From assembly GCF_000418555.1 (NCBI RefSeq), contig NZ_ATKM01000001.1:62001-126000 (forward strand): a DNA stretch of 64,000 nucleotides, written 5' to 3'. Positions 34,416 to 42,463 of the stretch are shown here, one piece after another (positions within the stretch are counted from its first letter, which is position 1; every line of letters begins with the position of its first letter). Origin of the DNA: Pseudomonas sp. P818 (GTDB taxonomy: Bacteria; Pseudomonadota; Gammaproteobacteria; Pseudomonadales; Pseudomonadaceae). The translations under genes and the position numbers were made by a program. Under the pieces are notes generated by a model, which saw only the letters and a list, made by a program, of their open reading frames with translations, did no database searches and was not told the DNA's origin.

Positions 34416-34682
34416 ATGTCGAACAAGCGCCAGCAGGTGCGTACCCCGATGAAGTGTCGGATCAAGATCAGCCACCCCAGCTTTGGTGAGTTGCTGGCGC
34501 AAACCCGTGATCTGTCCGATAGCGGTGTCTATGTGAAGCACCCGGACATCACCGCCCTGGCAGTCGGCACCGAGGTCATCGGCCAGGTGCAGGATCTGCC
34601 TTTTCCCGCCCCGGTGTTGAAAATGGAAGTGATGCGTGTGGACGCCGAGGGAGCCGGCCTGCGGTTTCTCGGCGAGGCCTGA
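34416..34682 (+). CDS. PilZ-domain cyclic di-GMP-binding protein
   Basis: An 88-residue single-domain PilZ protein. An N-terminal RxxxR-type arginine motif (QQVRTPMKCR) and DLSDSGVYV (the D/NxSxxG motif) are the two c-di-GMP-binding elements. It corresponds to the stand-alone PilZ gene at this place in P. aeruginosa. It probably senses c-di-GMP such as that made by the GGDEF enzyme at 20.4-21.6 kb, though no direct link is shown. Confidence 0.9.
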   Translation: MSNKRQQVRTPMKCRIKISHPSFGELLAQTRDLSDSGVYVKHPDITALAVGTEVIGQVQDLPFPAPVLKMEVMRVDAEGAGLRFLGEA

Positions 34683-34802
34683 GCGATTCGCCTCGGTTCA
34701 ACCTTCGCCAATAAATGTTTCGGATCCATGGAACATTTTGTTACATCTGTGCTCTGATCAAGACCTCACTCCGAGGTGGCGTCCATCAGAGGCGTTTTCG
34801 AC

Positions 34803-37439
34803 ATGAGTCGAGCGGTACCCGAACTTCCCGCCCAGGGCGCTGATGCGCCTGATCTGCTTTCTTCCTCTCAACCTGGCTGGCTACAACGCAACCGCCACCT
34901 GATCGGCCTTGGTCTCTCGCTGCTGTTGTTCGGCCTTGCGCTGGTTGCCTGCTGGCACCTGGTGCGCGAGATCAACCCGGATCAGGTCCGTGAATCCCTG
35001 GCGGCGGTGTCGCCGCAGGCGCTGTTCGGGGCCCTGCTGGCCACTGTGCTGGGCTTTGCGGTGATGCTCGCCTACGAGTGGTCGGCCAGCCGCTACGCGA
35101 ATGTCCAGCTACCGCCGCCGACCCTGGCGCTGGGCGGCTTCTGTGCGTTCGCCATCGGCAATGCCGTGGGTCTGTCGGCGCTGTCCGGCGGTTCGGTGCG
35201 CTATCGGCTGTATGGGCGCAATGGCCTCGGTGCAGGCGATGTGGCGCGCATGAGCCTGTTCGCCAGTCTGTCGCTGGGCGTCAGCCTGCCGATTCTCGCG
35301 GCGCTGGCAGCCCTGTTCGACCTTGAAGATGCCTCGGCCGCGCTGCGTTTGTCCGAACCCGTGCTGGCAGGGCTGGCCGTTGCCGTGTTGGCCACGGCGC
35401 TGACCCTGGCGCTGCTGGTCAGCCGCAAGCGTCTGGCCGAGCGCCCCGCGCCCGGCTGCTGGCAGGTCGATCTGGGGCGCTTCAGCCTGCGTCTGCCCGG
35501 CCTGCGCATGAGTCTGACACAGCTGCTGATCAGCAGCCTCGACGTGCTGATCGCCGCCAGCGTGCTGTACCTGCTGCTGCCCGAGGCGCCGCCTTTCTCC
35601 TCCTTCGTGCTGATCTACATGCTGGCCCTGGCCGCTGGCGTGCTGAGCCATGTGCCGGGTGGCGTCGGGGTGTTCGAGGCGGTATTGCTGGCGGCTTTTT
35701 CCTCGCGTATCGACCCGGCCGGTCTGGTCGCGGCCATGCTGCTGTACCGCCTGCTCTATGTGATCCTGCCGCTGGTGGCGGCCGGGCTCCTGCTGCTGGC
35801 TGCCGAAGCGCGTCGCCTGTGGTTTCCGCGCCAGGTGGCGCGCATGGCCAGCGGCATGGCGGCGCCGCTACTGGCGCTGTTGGTGTTCTGCGCCGGCGCG
35901 GTACTGCTGTTCTCCGGGGTGACGCCGACAGTGGACGAGCATCTGGAGGCGCTTGGCTTTCTCATGCCACCGCAACTGATCGCCGCCTCGCACCTGGCGG
36001 CCAGCCTGGTGGGCACGCTCTGTCTGCTACTGGCGCAAGGACTGCGCCGGCGTCTGTCGGCGGCCTGGGCACTGACGCTGGTGCTGCTTTGCCTGGGGGT
36101 GGTGCTGTCACTGCTCAAAGGCTTCGACTGGCCGGAGGCTTTGGCCCTGGCAGCCATCGCCGGCTTGCTGGCGCTGTTTCGCCGCGAGTTCTACCGACGT
36201 AGCCGGCTGATGGACGTACCGGCCTCGGGACTGGTGCTGGCGGCCACGGCGGGTGTGATCGCCGCATCGGTGTGGCTGCTGCTGTTCGCCTATCAGGATG
36301 TCGCCTACAGCCATCAGCTGTGGTGGCAGTTCGAACTGGACGCCAATGCCCCGCGTGGCCTGCGAGCGGCGCTGGGCAGCGCGCTGGTGCTGCTGGCGGT
36401 CGGCTTGACCTGGCTGCTGCGCGCCACACCGCCGAATATCAGCCTGCCGGACCGGGATGCGCTGCTGCGCGCGCGGGCCATCGTCCAGGCCTCGCGTCAG
36501 CCTGAGGGCGGCCTGGCACTGAGTGGCGACAAGGCGCTGCTGTTCCACCCTGATGGTGACGCCTTCCTCATGTACGCCCGCCGCGGGCGCAGCCTGGTGG
36601 CACTGTTCGACCCTATCGGCCCGGCGGCGGCGCGTGCCGAGCTGATCTGGCAGTTTCGCGACCTGTGCGACCGCCACCATGCGCGGCCGGTTTTCTATCA
36701 GGTGCGCGCGGAGAATCTGCCCGGCTATATCGACATCGGCCTGACCGCGCTGAAGCTCGGCGAAGAGGCGCTGGTGGACCTGAAAACCTTCGACCTGGCC
36801 AGCAACGGCAAGGAGATGAAGGCGCTGCGTTACACCTGGAATCGTGGCCAGCGCGACGGCCTGAGCCTGGAATTCCATGCCCCTGGCCAGGTGCCGATGG
36901 AAGAGCTGCAGGCGATTTCCGATGCCTGGTTGCAGGGCAAGAACGTACGCGAGAAGGGCTTTTCCCTGGGCCGTTTCAGTCCCGAATACCTGGCGCACTT
37001 CCGCGTCGTGGTGGTGCGTTTCGAAGGGCGTGCGGTGGCCTTCGCCAACCTGCTGGAATGTGAGACGCGCGCTGTGGCCAGCCTCGATCTGATGCGCGTA
37101 CTGCCGGATGCGCCGAAATCGACCATGGAGTTCCTCATGCTCGGTCTGATTCAGCAGTTCCAGGGTGAGGGTTACGCGCGCTTCAGCCTCGGCATGGTGC
37201 CCCTGGCCGGTCTGCAGACGCGCAAGGGGGCGCCTCTGCCCCTGCGCCTCGGTGCACTGGTGTTCGACCGCGGCGAGAATTTCTACAACTTCCAGGGCCT
37301 GCGCCGCTTCAAGGACAAGTTCCTGCCGCAGTGGGAGCCGCGCTACCTGGCCGTGCCGGCCGGGCTCGATCCCTGGGTGGCATTGGCCGATACCGCCGCG
37401 CTGATCGCCGGCGGCCTGGGTGGACTGGTGAGGCGCTGA
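34803..37439 (+). CDS. mprF: Aminoacyl-phosphatidylglycerol synthase/flippase MprF
   Basis: An 878-residue MprF. Residues about 30-520 contain some 14 hydrophobic segments (flippase; includes GGSVRYRLYGRNGLG and HVPGGVGVFEAVLL). Residues about 540-870 are the DUF2156 aminoacyl transferase (GDKALLFHPDGDAFLMYARR, LKTFDLASNGKEMKALR, YARFSLGMVPLAG). The P. aeruginosa homologue makes alanyl-phosphatidylglycerol from alanyl-tRNA, lowering membrane negative charge. ATG 34803 preferred, with AGAGG upstream. It is one base from the hydrolase gene that follows. Confidence 0.95.
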   Translation: MSRAVPELPAQGADAPDLLSSSQPGWLQRNRHLIGLGLSLLLFGLALVACWHLVREINPDQVRESLAAVSPQALFGALLATVLGFAVMLAYEWSASRYANVQLPPPTLALGGFCAFAIGNAVGLSALSGGSVRYRLYGRNGLGAGDVARMSLFASLSLGVSLPILAALAALFDLEDASAALRLSEPVLAGLAVAVLATALTLALLVSRKRLAERPAPGCWQVDLGRFSLRLPGLRMSLTQLLISSLDVLIAASVLYLLLPEAPPFSSFVLIYMLALAAGVLSHVPGGVGVFEAVLLAAFSSRIDPAGLVAAMLLYRLLYVILPLVAAGLLLLAAEARRLWFPRQVARMASGMAAPLLALLVFCAGAVLLFSGVTPTVDEHLEALGFLMPPQLIAASHLAASLVGTLCLLLAQGLRRRLSAAWALTLVLLCLGVVLSLLKGFDWPEALALAAIAGLLALFRREFYRRSRLMDVPASGLVLAATAGVIAASVWLLLFAYQDVAYSHQLWWQFELDANAPRGLRAALGSALVLLAVGLTWLLRATPPNISLPDRDALLRARAIVQASRQPEGGLALSGDKALLFHPDGDAFLMYARRGRSLVALFDPIGPAAARAELIWQFRDLCDRHHARPVFYQVRAENLPGYIDIGLTALKLGEEALVDLKTFDLASNGKEMKALRYTWNRGQRDGLSLEFHAPGQVPMEELQAISDAWLQGKNVREKGFSLGRFSPEYLAHFRVVVVRFEGRAVAFANLLECETRAVASLDLMRVLPDAPKSTMEFLMLGLIQQFQGEGYARFSLGMVPLAGLQTRKGAPLPLRLGALVFDRGENFYNFQGLRRFKDKFLPQWEPRYLAVPAGLDPWVALADTAALIAGGLGGLVRR

Positions 37440-37440
37440 G

Positions 37441-38742
37441 ATGAGCAGGATGACAAGGAGGCTGGGTGCGCTGTTGCTGGTCGTGGCGCTGGCCGCGGGG
37501 GCGGCGGGCTGGTGGTGGTCGATGCGCGCGGCCGTGCATCTGCAGAGGGTGCAGATCCAGGGTAAATCGGCGCAGTTGCTCAGCCAGGGCGAGGCGCGTC
37601 AGCGTGTACTGCTGATCGCACCGACCGAGCAGGCGCTGGATGAATCCACGCTGCACCGTCTCGCCGAAGCTGGCGATCTGCGCCTGTTGCAACTGCCCTT
37701 CTCGCCTGGTGACTGCAAGGCGCAACGGCAACTGATCAGTCAGGCCAGCGAGGAGCTGGGCGGCGCGCCGACCCTGGTCGCCGGCATCGGCCCGGCAGCC
37801 ACCTCGGCGTGGCGCTGGCTGGCGGCGCAGCAGGATGACCAGGCACAGGCACTTTCGGTCGGCTTCGACCTGGCAACACCGGACTGCGCCGAGCCCCTGC
37901 CGCAAAAGGCAGAGCACGGTCACTGGATCGCCCTGTGGAACGACAACCCGGGTGACGACAATGCCCGCTTCCTGCGTGAGCAGCAAAATGGCGAGCCGCG
38001 CATCGGCGCGTTGGGCTCGCCGCTGCCAACGCTGCTGGCCGATCAGCTGCAGCACCTGCTTGCCGGCCAGGGTGCGGCGATGCCGGTGATTGAGCATCCG
38101 TCGGCGCAGCCGGCCGAAACCCTGACGCTGTTCTATTCCGGCGATGGCGGTTGGCGCGATCTCGACCGCGCCTCGGCCGAGCACATGGCCGCTGCCGGCT
38201 ATCCGGTGGTGGGCATCGACACCCTGCGCTACTACTGGCAGCACAAGAGCCCGGAGCAGAGCGCCGCCGATCTGTCGCGGCTGATGCAGCAGTACCGCGA
38301 CAAGTGGCATGTGAAACGCTTCGTACTCGCCGGCTACTCCTTCGGCGCCGATGTGCTGCCGGCGATCTACAATCGCCTGCCGGCCAGTGATCAGCAGCAG
38401 ATCGACGCGATGCTGCTGCTGGCCTTTGCCCGCAGCGGCAGTTTCGAGATCGCCGTCAGTGGCTGGCTTGGCAAGGATGGCGCGGAGGCGCCGACCGGAC
38501 CGGAACTGCGCAAGGTGCCGGCGGCCAAGGTGTACTGCATCTACGGTAGCGAGGAAGCGCCCGAGAGCGGCTGCACCGAAGCCGGCGCCCCGGGGGAGCA
38601 CCTGATGATCGAGGGCGGTCATCACTTCGATGGTGATTACGCCGCGCTGGCGCAGAAGATGCTGGCGGCGGTCAAGGCGCGTCAGCAGCCTCAAGAGTAC
38701 GGTTTTGTAGGAGCGGATTCATCCGCAAAAGATCGCGGCTAA
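37441..38742 (+). CDS. VirJ/AcvB-type periplasmic aminoacyl-phosphatidylglycerol hydrolase
   Basis: A 433-residue protein with an N-terminal signal or anchor (LGALLLVVALAAGAAGWWW) and a C-terminal alpha/beta-hydrolase domain of the VirJ type (about 220-420): LFYSGDGGWRDLD, nucleophile elbow LAGYSFGADVLP, and late GGHHFDGDY. The P. aeruginosa homologue downstream of mprF hydrolyses alanyl-phosphatidylglycerol in the periplasm, and the order here is the same. The last about 15 residues (from GFVGADSSAK) and the TAA are read from a REP palindrome, so the C-terminus may be extended relative to its relatives. Confidence 0.88.
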   Translation: MSRMTRRLGALLLVVALAAGAAGWWWSMRAAVHLQRVQIQGKSAQLLSQGEARQRVLLIAPTEQALDESTLHRLAEAGDLRLLQLPFSPGDCKAQRQLISQASEELGGAPTLVAGIGPAATSAWRWLAAQQDDQAQALSVGFDLATPDCAEPLPQKAEHGHWIALWNDNPGDDNARFLREQQNGEPRIGALGSPLPTLLADQLQHLLAGQGAAMPVIEHPSAQPAETLTLFYSGDGGWRDLDRASAEHMAAAGYPVVGIDTLRYYWQHKSPEQSAADLSRLMQQYRDKWHVKRFVLAGYSFGADVLPAIYNRLPASDQQQIDAMLLLAFARSGSFEIAVSGWLGKDGAEAPTGPELRKVPAAKVYCIYGSEEAPESGCTEAGAPGEHLMIEGGHHFDGDYAALAQKMLAAVKARQQPQEYGFVGADSSAKDRG

Positions 38743-38754
38743 AGCCGCTCCTAC
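38707..38754. repeat. REP palindrome overlapping the 3' end of the virJ-like gene
   Basis: GTAGGAGCGGATTCATCCGC at the left and GCGGCTAAAGCCGCTCCTAC at the right form the classic Pseudomonas REP pair. The gene's stop codon (38740-38742) lies inside the right half. Confidence 0.85.
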
Positions 38755-39056
38755 TAAGCGGGACGCGGAGGCATGCCGGTCAGTTGAGCGGCGAGGCCGC
38801 GTATGTGTGAAGACGGCTCCTGCGCAAGGCTGCCTTGGCAGCTATCTGAGCAGGGTTCTGAGCACAAGCGGAGGCGATCTGGCGGCAATTCGTCGTGATC
38901 AGCGGGAAACCGTTCGTCGACTCGTAGTGCAGCAAAATGAACCAAAGTCTTCTCCAGTCGGTCCGTCACCGGGACGGGCAGGAGGCTCGTTTCCGATGCA
39001 ATGCCTTGATTCGGAAGGGCTTCCGCGCAAAGGCCGGTCACCAAAGGTCACTGGGT
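38755..39056. other. Long 5' region of the NlpC/P60 gene
   Basis: About 300 bases without a gene I can support. An in-frame ATG at 38937 would extend the NlpC/P60 gene, but the extra residues are not signal-peptide-like. I see no clear promoter, riboswitch or terminator; an untranslated leader is possible. Confidence 0.4.
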
Positions 39057-39563
39057 TTGAAAAAGTTTTTCATGTCATTTTGCCTGGGAGGCGCTCTTTT
39101 ACTGGGAATTTGTACCCAAGCCTCCGCCACCTTTCGCGTCTACACCGTTCCTGCCACTTCGCAAACGGCCGAGCCGCAGCCGGCCCGAGAAGTGATCGAC
39201 CGCGCGCTTGGCGCGCTGGGCACGCCTTACCGTTGGGGTGGCACCAGCCCGCGGCACGGCTTCGACTGCAGCGGGCTGGTGCAATACGCGTTCAAGACCC
39301 AGGACGACCTCGAACTGCCGCGTACCTCCCGTGATCTGTCGCGTGTGGATGCGCCTTCGGTGAAGCGCAGCGACCTGCAGCCGGGTGATCTGCTGTTCTT
39401 CCGCATCCGCAGCCGTTCGGTGGACCACGTGGCCATCTACATTGGTGAGGGTCGCTTCGTTCACGCTCCGCGCCGTGGCACCAAGGTACGCATCGACCGC
39501 CTCAACGATGCTTACTGGGCGCGTCATTTCCAGTTGGCCAAGCGGGTGGTGCCGCAAGCCTGA
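39057..39563 (+). CDS. NlpC/P60-family cell-wall peptidase
   Basis: About 168 residues with an N-terminal signal peptide (KKFFMSFCLGGALLLGICTQ, then ASA) and one NlpC/P60 domain. The catalytic Cys is in HGFDCSGLVQYAF; His residues are in SVDHVAIYIGEG and RFVHAPRRG. Such enzymes cut peptide stems of peptidoglycan in the periplasm. The start is uncertain: TTG 39057 gives the usual LKKFF-type signal peptide and has AAAGG ten bases upstream; ATG 39072 is the alternative; ATG 38937 would place 40 non-hydrophobic residues in front. Confidence 0.85.
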   Translation: MKKFFMSFCLGGALLLGICTQASATFRVYTVPATSQTAEPQPAREVIDRALGALGTPYRWGGTSPRHGFDCSGLVQYAFKTQDDLELPRTSRDLSRVDAPSVKRSDLQPGDLLFFRIRSRSVDHVAIYIGEGRFVHAPRRGTKVRIDRLNDAYWARHFQLAKRVVPQA

Positions 39564-39750
39564 CGGCCGAGTACTTCCCGGTTGGCTATCTGATCAGGCA
39601 CACCTCATTCCGTGATGCTGCGTAACGCCGTTCACTCGAAGAGCCAATCACGCGGGCCTGAAGTGAGCAGCATCGCGTGAATGCACGACCTTTCATCCGA
39701 GTGGCATTGGCCGGCTGCGACAAAACCTATCCCGCGAGTCAAGCAGGCGC

Positions 39751-39756
39751 TAGAAT
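39751..39756 (+). promoter_or_regulatory. Possible -10 element for yhhQ
   Basis: TAGAAT, 32 bases before the predicted riboswitch. No good -35 is visible at 16-18 bases upstream, so this is tentative. Confidence 0.35.
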
Positions 39757-39787
39757 GCGCGCCGCTCGCGGCCACGTCGGCAGCGGC

Positions 39788-39822
39788 AGTGGGTTCCCTA
39801 ACCCCACTCTATGAAAAAGGAC
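39788..39822 (+). promoter_or_regulatory. PreQ1-I-type riboswitch containing the yhhQ ribosome binding site
   Basis: Stem AGTGGG (39788-39793) pairs with CCCACT (39803-39808) around loop TTCCCTAAC, followed by an A-rich tail ending AAAAAGGA (to 39822). Stem, C-rich loop, TAAC end of the loop and A-rich tail ending in the Shine-Dalgarno AAGGA match the tiny preQ1-I aptamer, in which ligand binding pairs loop C residues with the tail and hides the ribosome site. It precedes a COG1738/YhhQ transporter gene, a known target of preQ1 riboswitches. preQ1 should lower translation. Confidence 0.75.
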
Positions 39823-39828
39823 ATCGAC

Positions 39829-40479
39829 ATGACCCTGATTCCCGCGTCGGTCAGTCGGCCCGTGCTGGCCGGCCTGATCGCCTTTCACATTCTCATCATC
39901 ATCGCCAGCAACTACCTGGTGCAGCTGCCGATCACCCTGTTCGGCTGGCATACCACCTGGGGTGCATTCAGTTTCCCGTTCATCTTCCTGGCCACCGACC
40001 TCACCGTGCGTCTGATCGGCAAGCACGCCGCACGCGTGGTCATTGCCCGCGTCATGCTGCCGGCGTTGGTGGCCTCGTATGTGGTGTCGGTGCTGTTCCA
40101 CGAGGGCGTCTTTGGCGGCCTGGCGGCGTTGGGTGAATTCAACCTGTTCGTCTTCCGCATCGCCGTGGCCAGCTTCCTCGCTTACGCCTTCGGCCAGATG
40201 CTCGATATCCAGGTGTTCGACCGCCTGCGCAAGATGCGCCAGTGGTGGATCGCGCCAACCGCTTCGACCATCTTCGGCAACCTGCTCGATACCTTCCTGT
40301 TCTTCTCAGTGGCGTTCTGGCGCAGCGACGACCCGTTCATGGCGGCCAACTGGGTGGAGATCGCCACGGTGGACTACGTGATCAAGCTGGCCATCAGCCT
40401 GATGCTCTTCGTGCCGCTGTACGGCATGCTGCTCAGTGCCATCGTGCGGGCGTTGCCGCAGCGTACTGCCACCGCCTGA
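39829..40479 (+). CDS. yhhQ: Queuosine precursor (preQ0/preQ1) transporter YhhQ
   Basis: A 216-residue membrane protein of the COG1738/QueT-like family with about six hydrophobic segments (LAGLIAFHILIIIASNYLV, FPFIFLATDLTVRLIGK, PTASTIFGNLLDTFLFF). It imports 7-cyano- or 7-aminomethyl-7-deazaguanine for queuosine synthesis. ATG 39829 is chosen; the in-frame ATG at 39811 lies inside the riboswitch tail and upstream of the ribosome site, so it should not be used. Confidence 0.92.
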   Translation: MTLIPASVSRPVLAGLIAFHILIIIASNYLVQLPITLFGWHTTWGAFSFPFIFLATDLTVRLIGKHAARVVIARVMLPALVASYVVSVLFHEGVFGGLAALGEFNLFVFRIAVASFLAYAFGQMLDIQVFDRLRKMRQWWIAPTASTIFGNLLDTFLFFSVAFWRSDDPFMAANWVEIATVDYVIKLAISLMLFVPLYGMLLSAIVRALPQRTATA

Positions 40480-40495
40480 GTCGCATCGCACCTGC

Positions 40496-40556
40496 GTAGC
40501 CCGGATGTAGTCCGGGGGCAGACTGCAGAAACTTTCCCGGATTGCATCCGGGCTAC
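40496..40556. repeat. REP palindrome after yhhQ
   Basis: GTAGCCCGGATGTAGTCCGG faces CCGGATTGCATCCGGGCTAC. The same REP type recurs at 50414 and 57755. Confidence 0.85.
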
Positions 40557-40580
40557 GCTGCTGAGTCGGCCGAAGAGCTC

Positions 40581-40640
40581 GCCGCTGAAGCGCCTCCCAC
40601 GGTGGTCGGTGTTGAGTGTGTGGGAGGGGCTTTAGCCGCG
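40581..40640. repeat. Second REP-type inverted repeat after yhhQ
   Basis: GCCGCTGAAGCGCCTCCCAC faces GTGGGAGGGGCTTTAGCCGC, a 17 of 20 match. It belongs to the same type as the single unit at 59770. Its right arm overlaps the 3' end of the TPR gene. Confidence 0.75.
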
Positions 40641-40958
40641 ATGGCTACCCTGCTTGTCCAGCTTGCGCAGAAACACGCTCATTTCCTTCTCGGCCTGCTT
40701 GTCGCCCTTGGCCTGGGCGGCAGCGATGCCCTGCTGCCAGGCCTGGCGTGCAGCCTCGATGTCGCCTTCGGCCTGCAGCGCCTTGCCCAGCAGCTTCCAG
40801 GCCGCGGAATAGCCGGGGTCGAACGCCACGCAGCGCTGCAGGTGCTCGGCCGCCTGCGCAGCATTGCCGGCATCTAAGTGGGCCTTGCCCAGGCCGAAGC
40901 GTAGCAGGGCGTTGTCCATGCCCTTGGCCAGCATCTTTTCCAGTGCCTCGGTGCTTAT
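40632..40958 (-). CDS. TPR-repeat protein with a likely non-standard ATA start
   Basis: A small tetratricopeptide-repeat protein (LLRFGLGKAHLDAGNAAQAA, HLQRCVAFDPGYSAAWKLLG, then KALQAEGDIEAARQAWQQG), probably a scaffold; it corresponds to the gene upstream of trkA in P. aeruginosa. The first ATG in frame (40934) lies 29 bases after the ribosome site and would give 100 residues. AAGGAGG (40964-40970) is instead followed, five bases on, by ATA AGC ACC GAG GCA CTG GAA AAG ATG, the expected xSTEALEKM N-terminus. So the authentic start seems to be ATA at 40958 (108 residues), perhaps a mutated ATG. Confidence 0.8.
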   Translation of the reverse strand: MSTEALEKMLAKGMDNALLRFGLGKAHLDAGNAAQAAEHLQRCVAFDPGYSAAWKLLGKALQAEGDIEAARQAWQQGIAAAQAKGDKQAEKEMSVFLRKLDKQGSHRG

Positions 40959-40994
40959 GGGAGCCTCCTTCGTCAGCCACGCTCGTGTCGATTT

Positions 40995-41057
40995 TAGGAG
41001 CGAGCTCTGCTCGCGAATCTCTGGCGCGAAACGCTTCGCGAGCAGAGCTCGCTCCTA
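40995..41057. repeat. Long REP palindrome between trkA and the TPR gene
   Basis: TAGGAGCGAGCTCTGCTCGC, extended to 23 bases, faces its exact complement ending GAGCTCGCTCCTA. It is nearly identical to the repeat at 48305-48369. Confidence 0.88.
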
Positions 41058-41078
41058 CGAGATGCGCCTTCTCCAGCT

Positions 41079-42452
41079 TCAGAAGAACGTCAGCCCGGCC
41101 TGGAACAGGCGCTCGACGTCGCGGATGTACTTCTTGTCGACCAGGAACAGGATCACGTGGTCGCCAGACTCGATCACCGTGTCGTCGTGGGCGATCAGCA
41201 CCTGTTCGTCGCGGATGATGGCGCCGATGGTGGTGCTCGGCGGCAGGGCGATCTCCTCGATCATGCGGCCGATGACCTTGCTCGATTTGGCATCGCCATG
41301 AGCGATCACCTCCAGGGCCTCGGCAGCGCCGCGGCGCAGGCTGTGCACGCTTTCGATGTCACCGCGGCGCACGTGGGTCAGCAGGGTGCCGATGGTGGCC
41401 AGCTGAGGGCTGATGGCGATGTCGATCTCTCCACCCTGCACCAGGTCGACGTAGGCCGGATTGTTGATGATGGTCATCACCTTGCGCGCGCCGAGACGCT
41501 TGGCCAGCAAGGACGACATGATGTTGGCCTCGTCGTCGTTGGTCAGGGCAAGGAAGATGTCGGCGTCGTTGATGTTCTCTTCCACCAGCAGGTCGCGATC
41601 GGAGGCGCTGCCCTGCAGCACGATGGTGCTGTCGAGACTTTCCGAGAGGTAGCGGCAGCGCGCCGGGTTCATCTCGATGATCTTCACCTGATAGCGACTC
41701 TCGATGGCCTCGGCCAAACGCTCGCCGATATTGCCGCCGCCGGCGATCACCACGCGCTTGTAGCTGTCTTCCAGACGACGCATCTCGCTCATCACCGCGC
41801 GGATGTGCGCCTTGGCGGCGATGAAGAACACCTCGTCGTCGGCTTCGATCACCGTGTCGCCCTGCGGCATGATCGGCCGGTTGCGGCGGAAGATGGCCGC
41901 CACTCGGGTGTCGACGTTGGGCATGTGCTGACGCAGCTGGCGCAGTTGCTGGCCCACCAGCGGGCCGCCGTAGTAGGCCTTGACCGCGACCAGCTGCGCC
42001 TTGCCTTCGGCGAAGTCGATCACCTGCAGAGCGCCGGGATATTCGATCAGGCGCTTGATGTAGTTGGTCACCACCTGTTCGGGGCTGATCAGCACGTCGA
42101 CCGGGATCGCTTCGTTGTCGAACAACGCCTCGCGGGTCAGGTAGGCCGATTCGCGCACCCGGGCGATCTTCGTCGGGGTGTGGAACAGGGTGTAGGCCAC
42201 CTGGCAGGCGATCATGTTGACTTCGTCGCTGTTGGTCACCGCCACCAGCATGTCGGCATCGTCGGCGCCAGCCTGGCGCAGCACGGTGGGAAAGGAGCCC
42301 TTGCCCTGCACGGTGCGGATGTCCAGGCGGTCGCCCAGATCGCGCAGGCGGTCGCCGTCGGTATCGACCACGGTGATGTCGTTGGCCTCGCTGGCGAGGT
42401 GTTCCGCCAGGGTGCCGCCCACCTGGCCGGCGCCGAGAATGATGATTTTCAC
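41079..42452 (-). CDS. trkA: Trk potassium uptake regulatory protein TrkA
   Basis: A 457-residue peripheral protein with two RCK modules. Each starts with a Rossmann NAD-binding motif: [16 protein letters not shown] (residue 3) and [17 protein letters not shown] (about residue 235), each followed by a TrkA-C domain. It gates the TrkH/TrkG potassium channel according to nucleotide state. The GTG at 42452 is chosen ([10 protein letters not shown]) with GGAG upstream; the longer frame to 42704 reads through the rsmB 3' end. It is 11 bases downstream of rsmB. Confidence 0.95.
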   Translation of the reverse strand: MKIIILGAGQVGGTLAEHLASEANDITVVDTDGDRLRDLGDRLDIRTVQGKGSFPTVLRQAGADDADMLVAVTNSDEVNMIACQVAYTLFHTPTKIARVRESAYLTREALFDNEAIPVDVLISPEQVVTNYIKRLIEYPGALQVIDFAEGKAQLVAVKAYYGGPLVGQQLRQLRQHMPNVDTRVAAIFRRNRPIMPQGDTVIEADDEVFFIAAKAHIRAVMSEMRRLEDSYKRVVIAGGGNIGERLAEAIESRYQVKIIEMNPARCRYLSESLDSTIVLQGSASDRDLLVEENINDADIFLALTNDDEANIMSSLLAKRLGARKVMTIINNPAYVDLVQGGEIDIAISPQLATIGTLLTHVRRGDIESVHSLRRGAAEALEVIAHGDAKSSKVIGRMIEEIALPPSTTIGAIIRDEQVLIAHDDTVIESGDHVILFLVDKKYIRDVERLFQAGLTFF

Positions 42453-42463
42453 TGATCGCTCCG

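Noticed and set aside
38755-39056. A structured riboswitch before the NlpC/P60 gene
   Set aside because: The long leader has some local pairing but matches no aptamer pattern I can recognise.
40496-41057. The cluster of repeats as a CRISPR array
   Set aside because: The units are palindromic REP pairs of differing types with no regular spacing and no unique spacers.
41157-42455. A 432-residue plus-strand frame opposite trkA
   Set aside because: Shadow of TrkA, whose two Rossmann motifs are clear on the minus strand.
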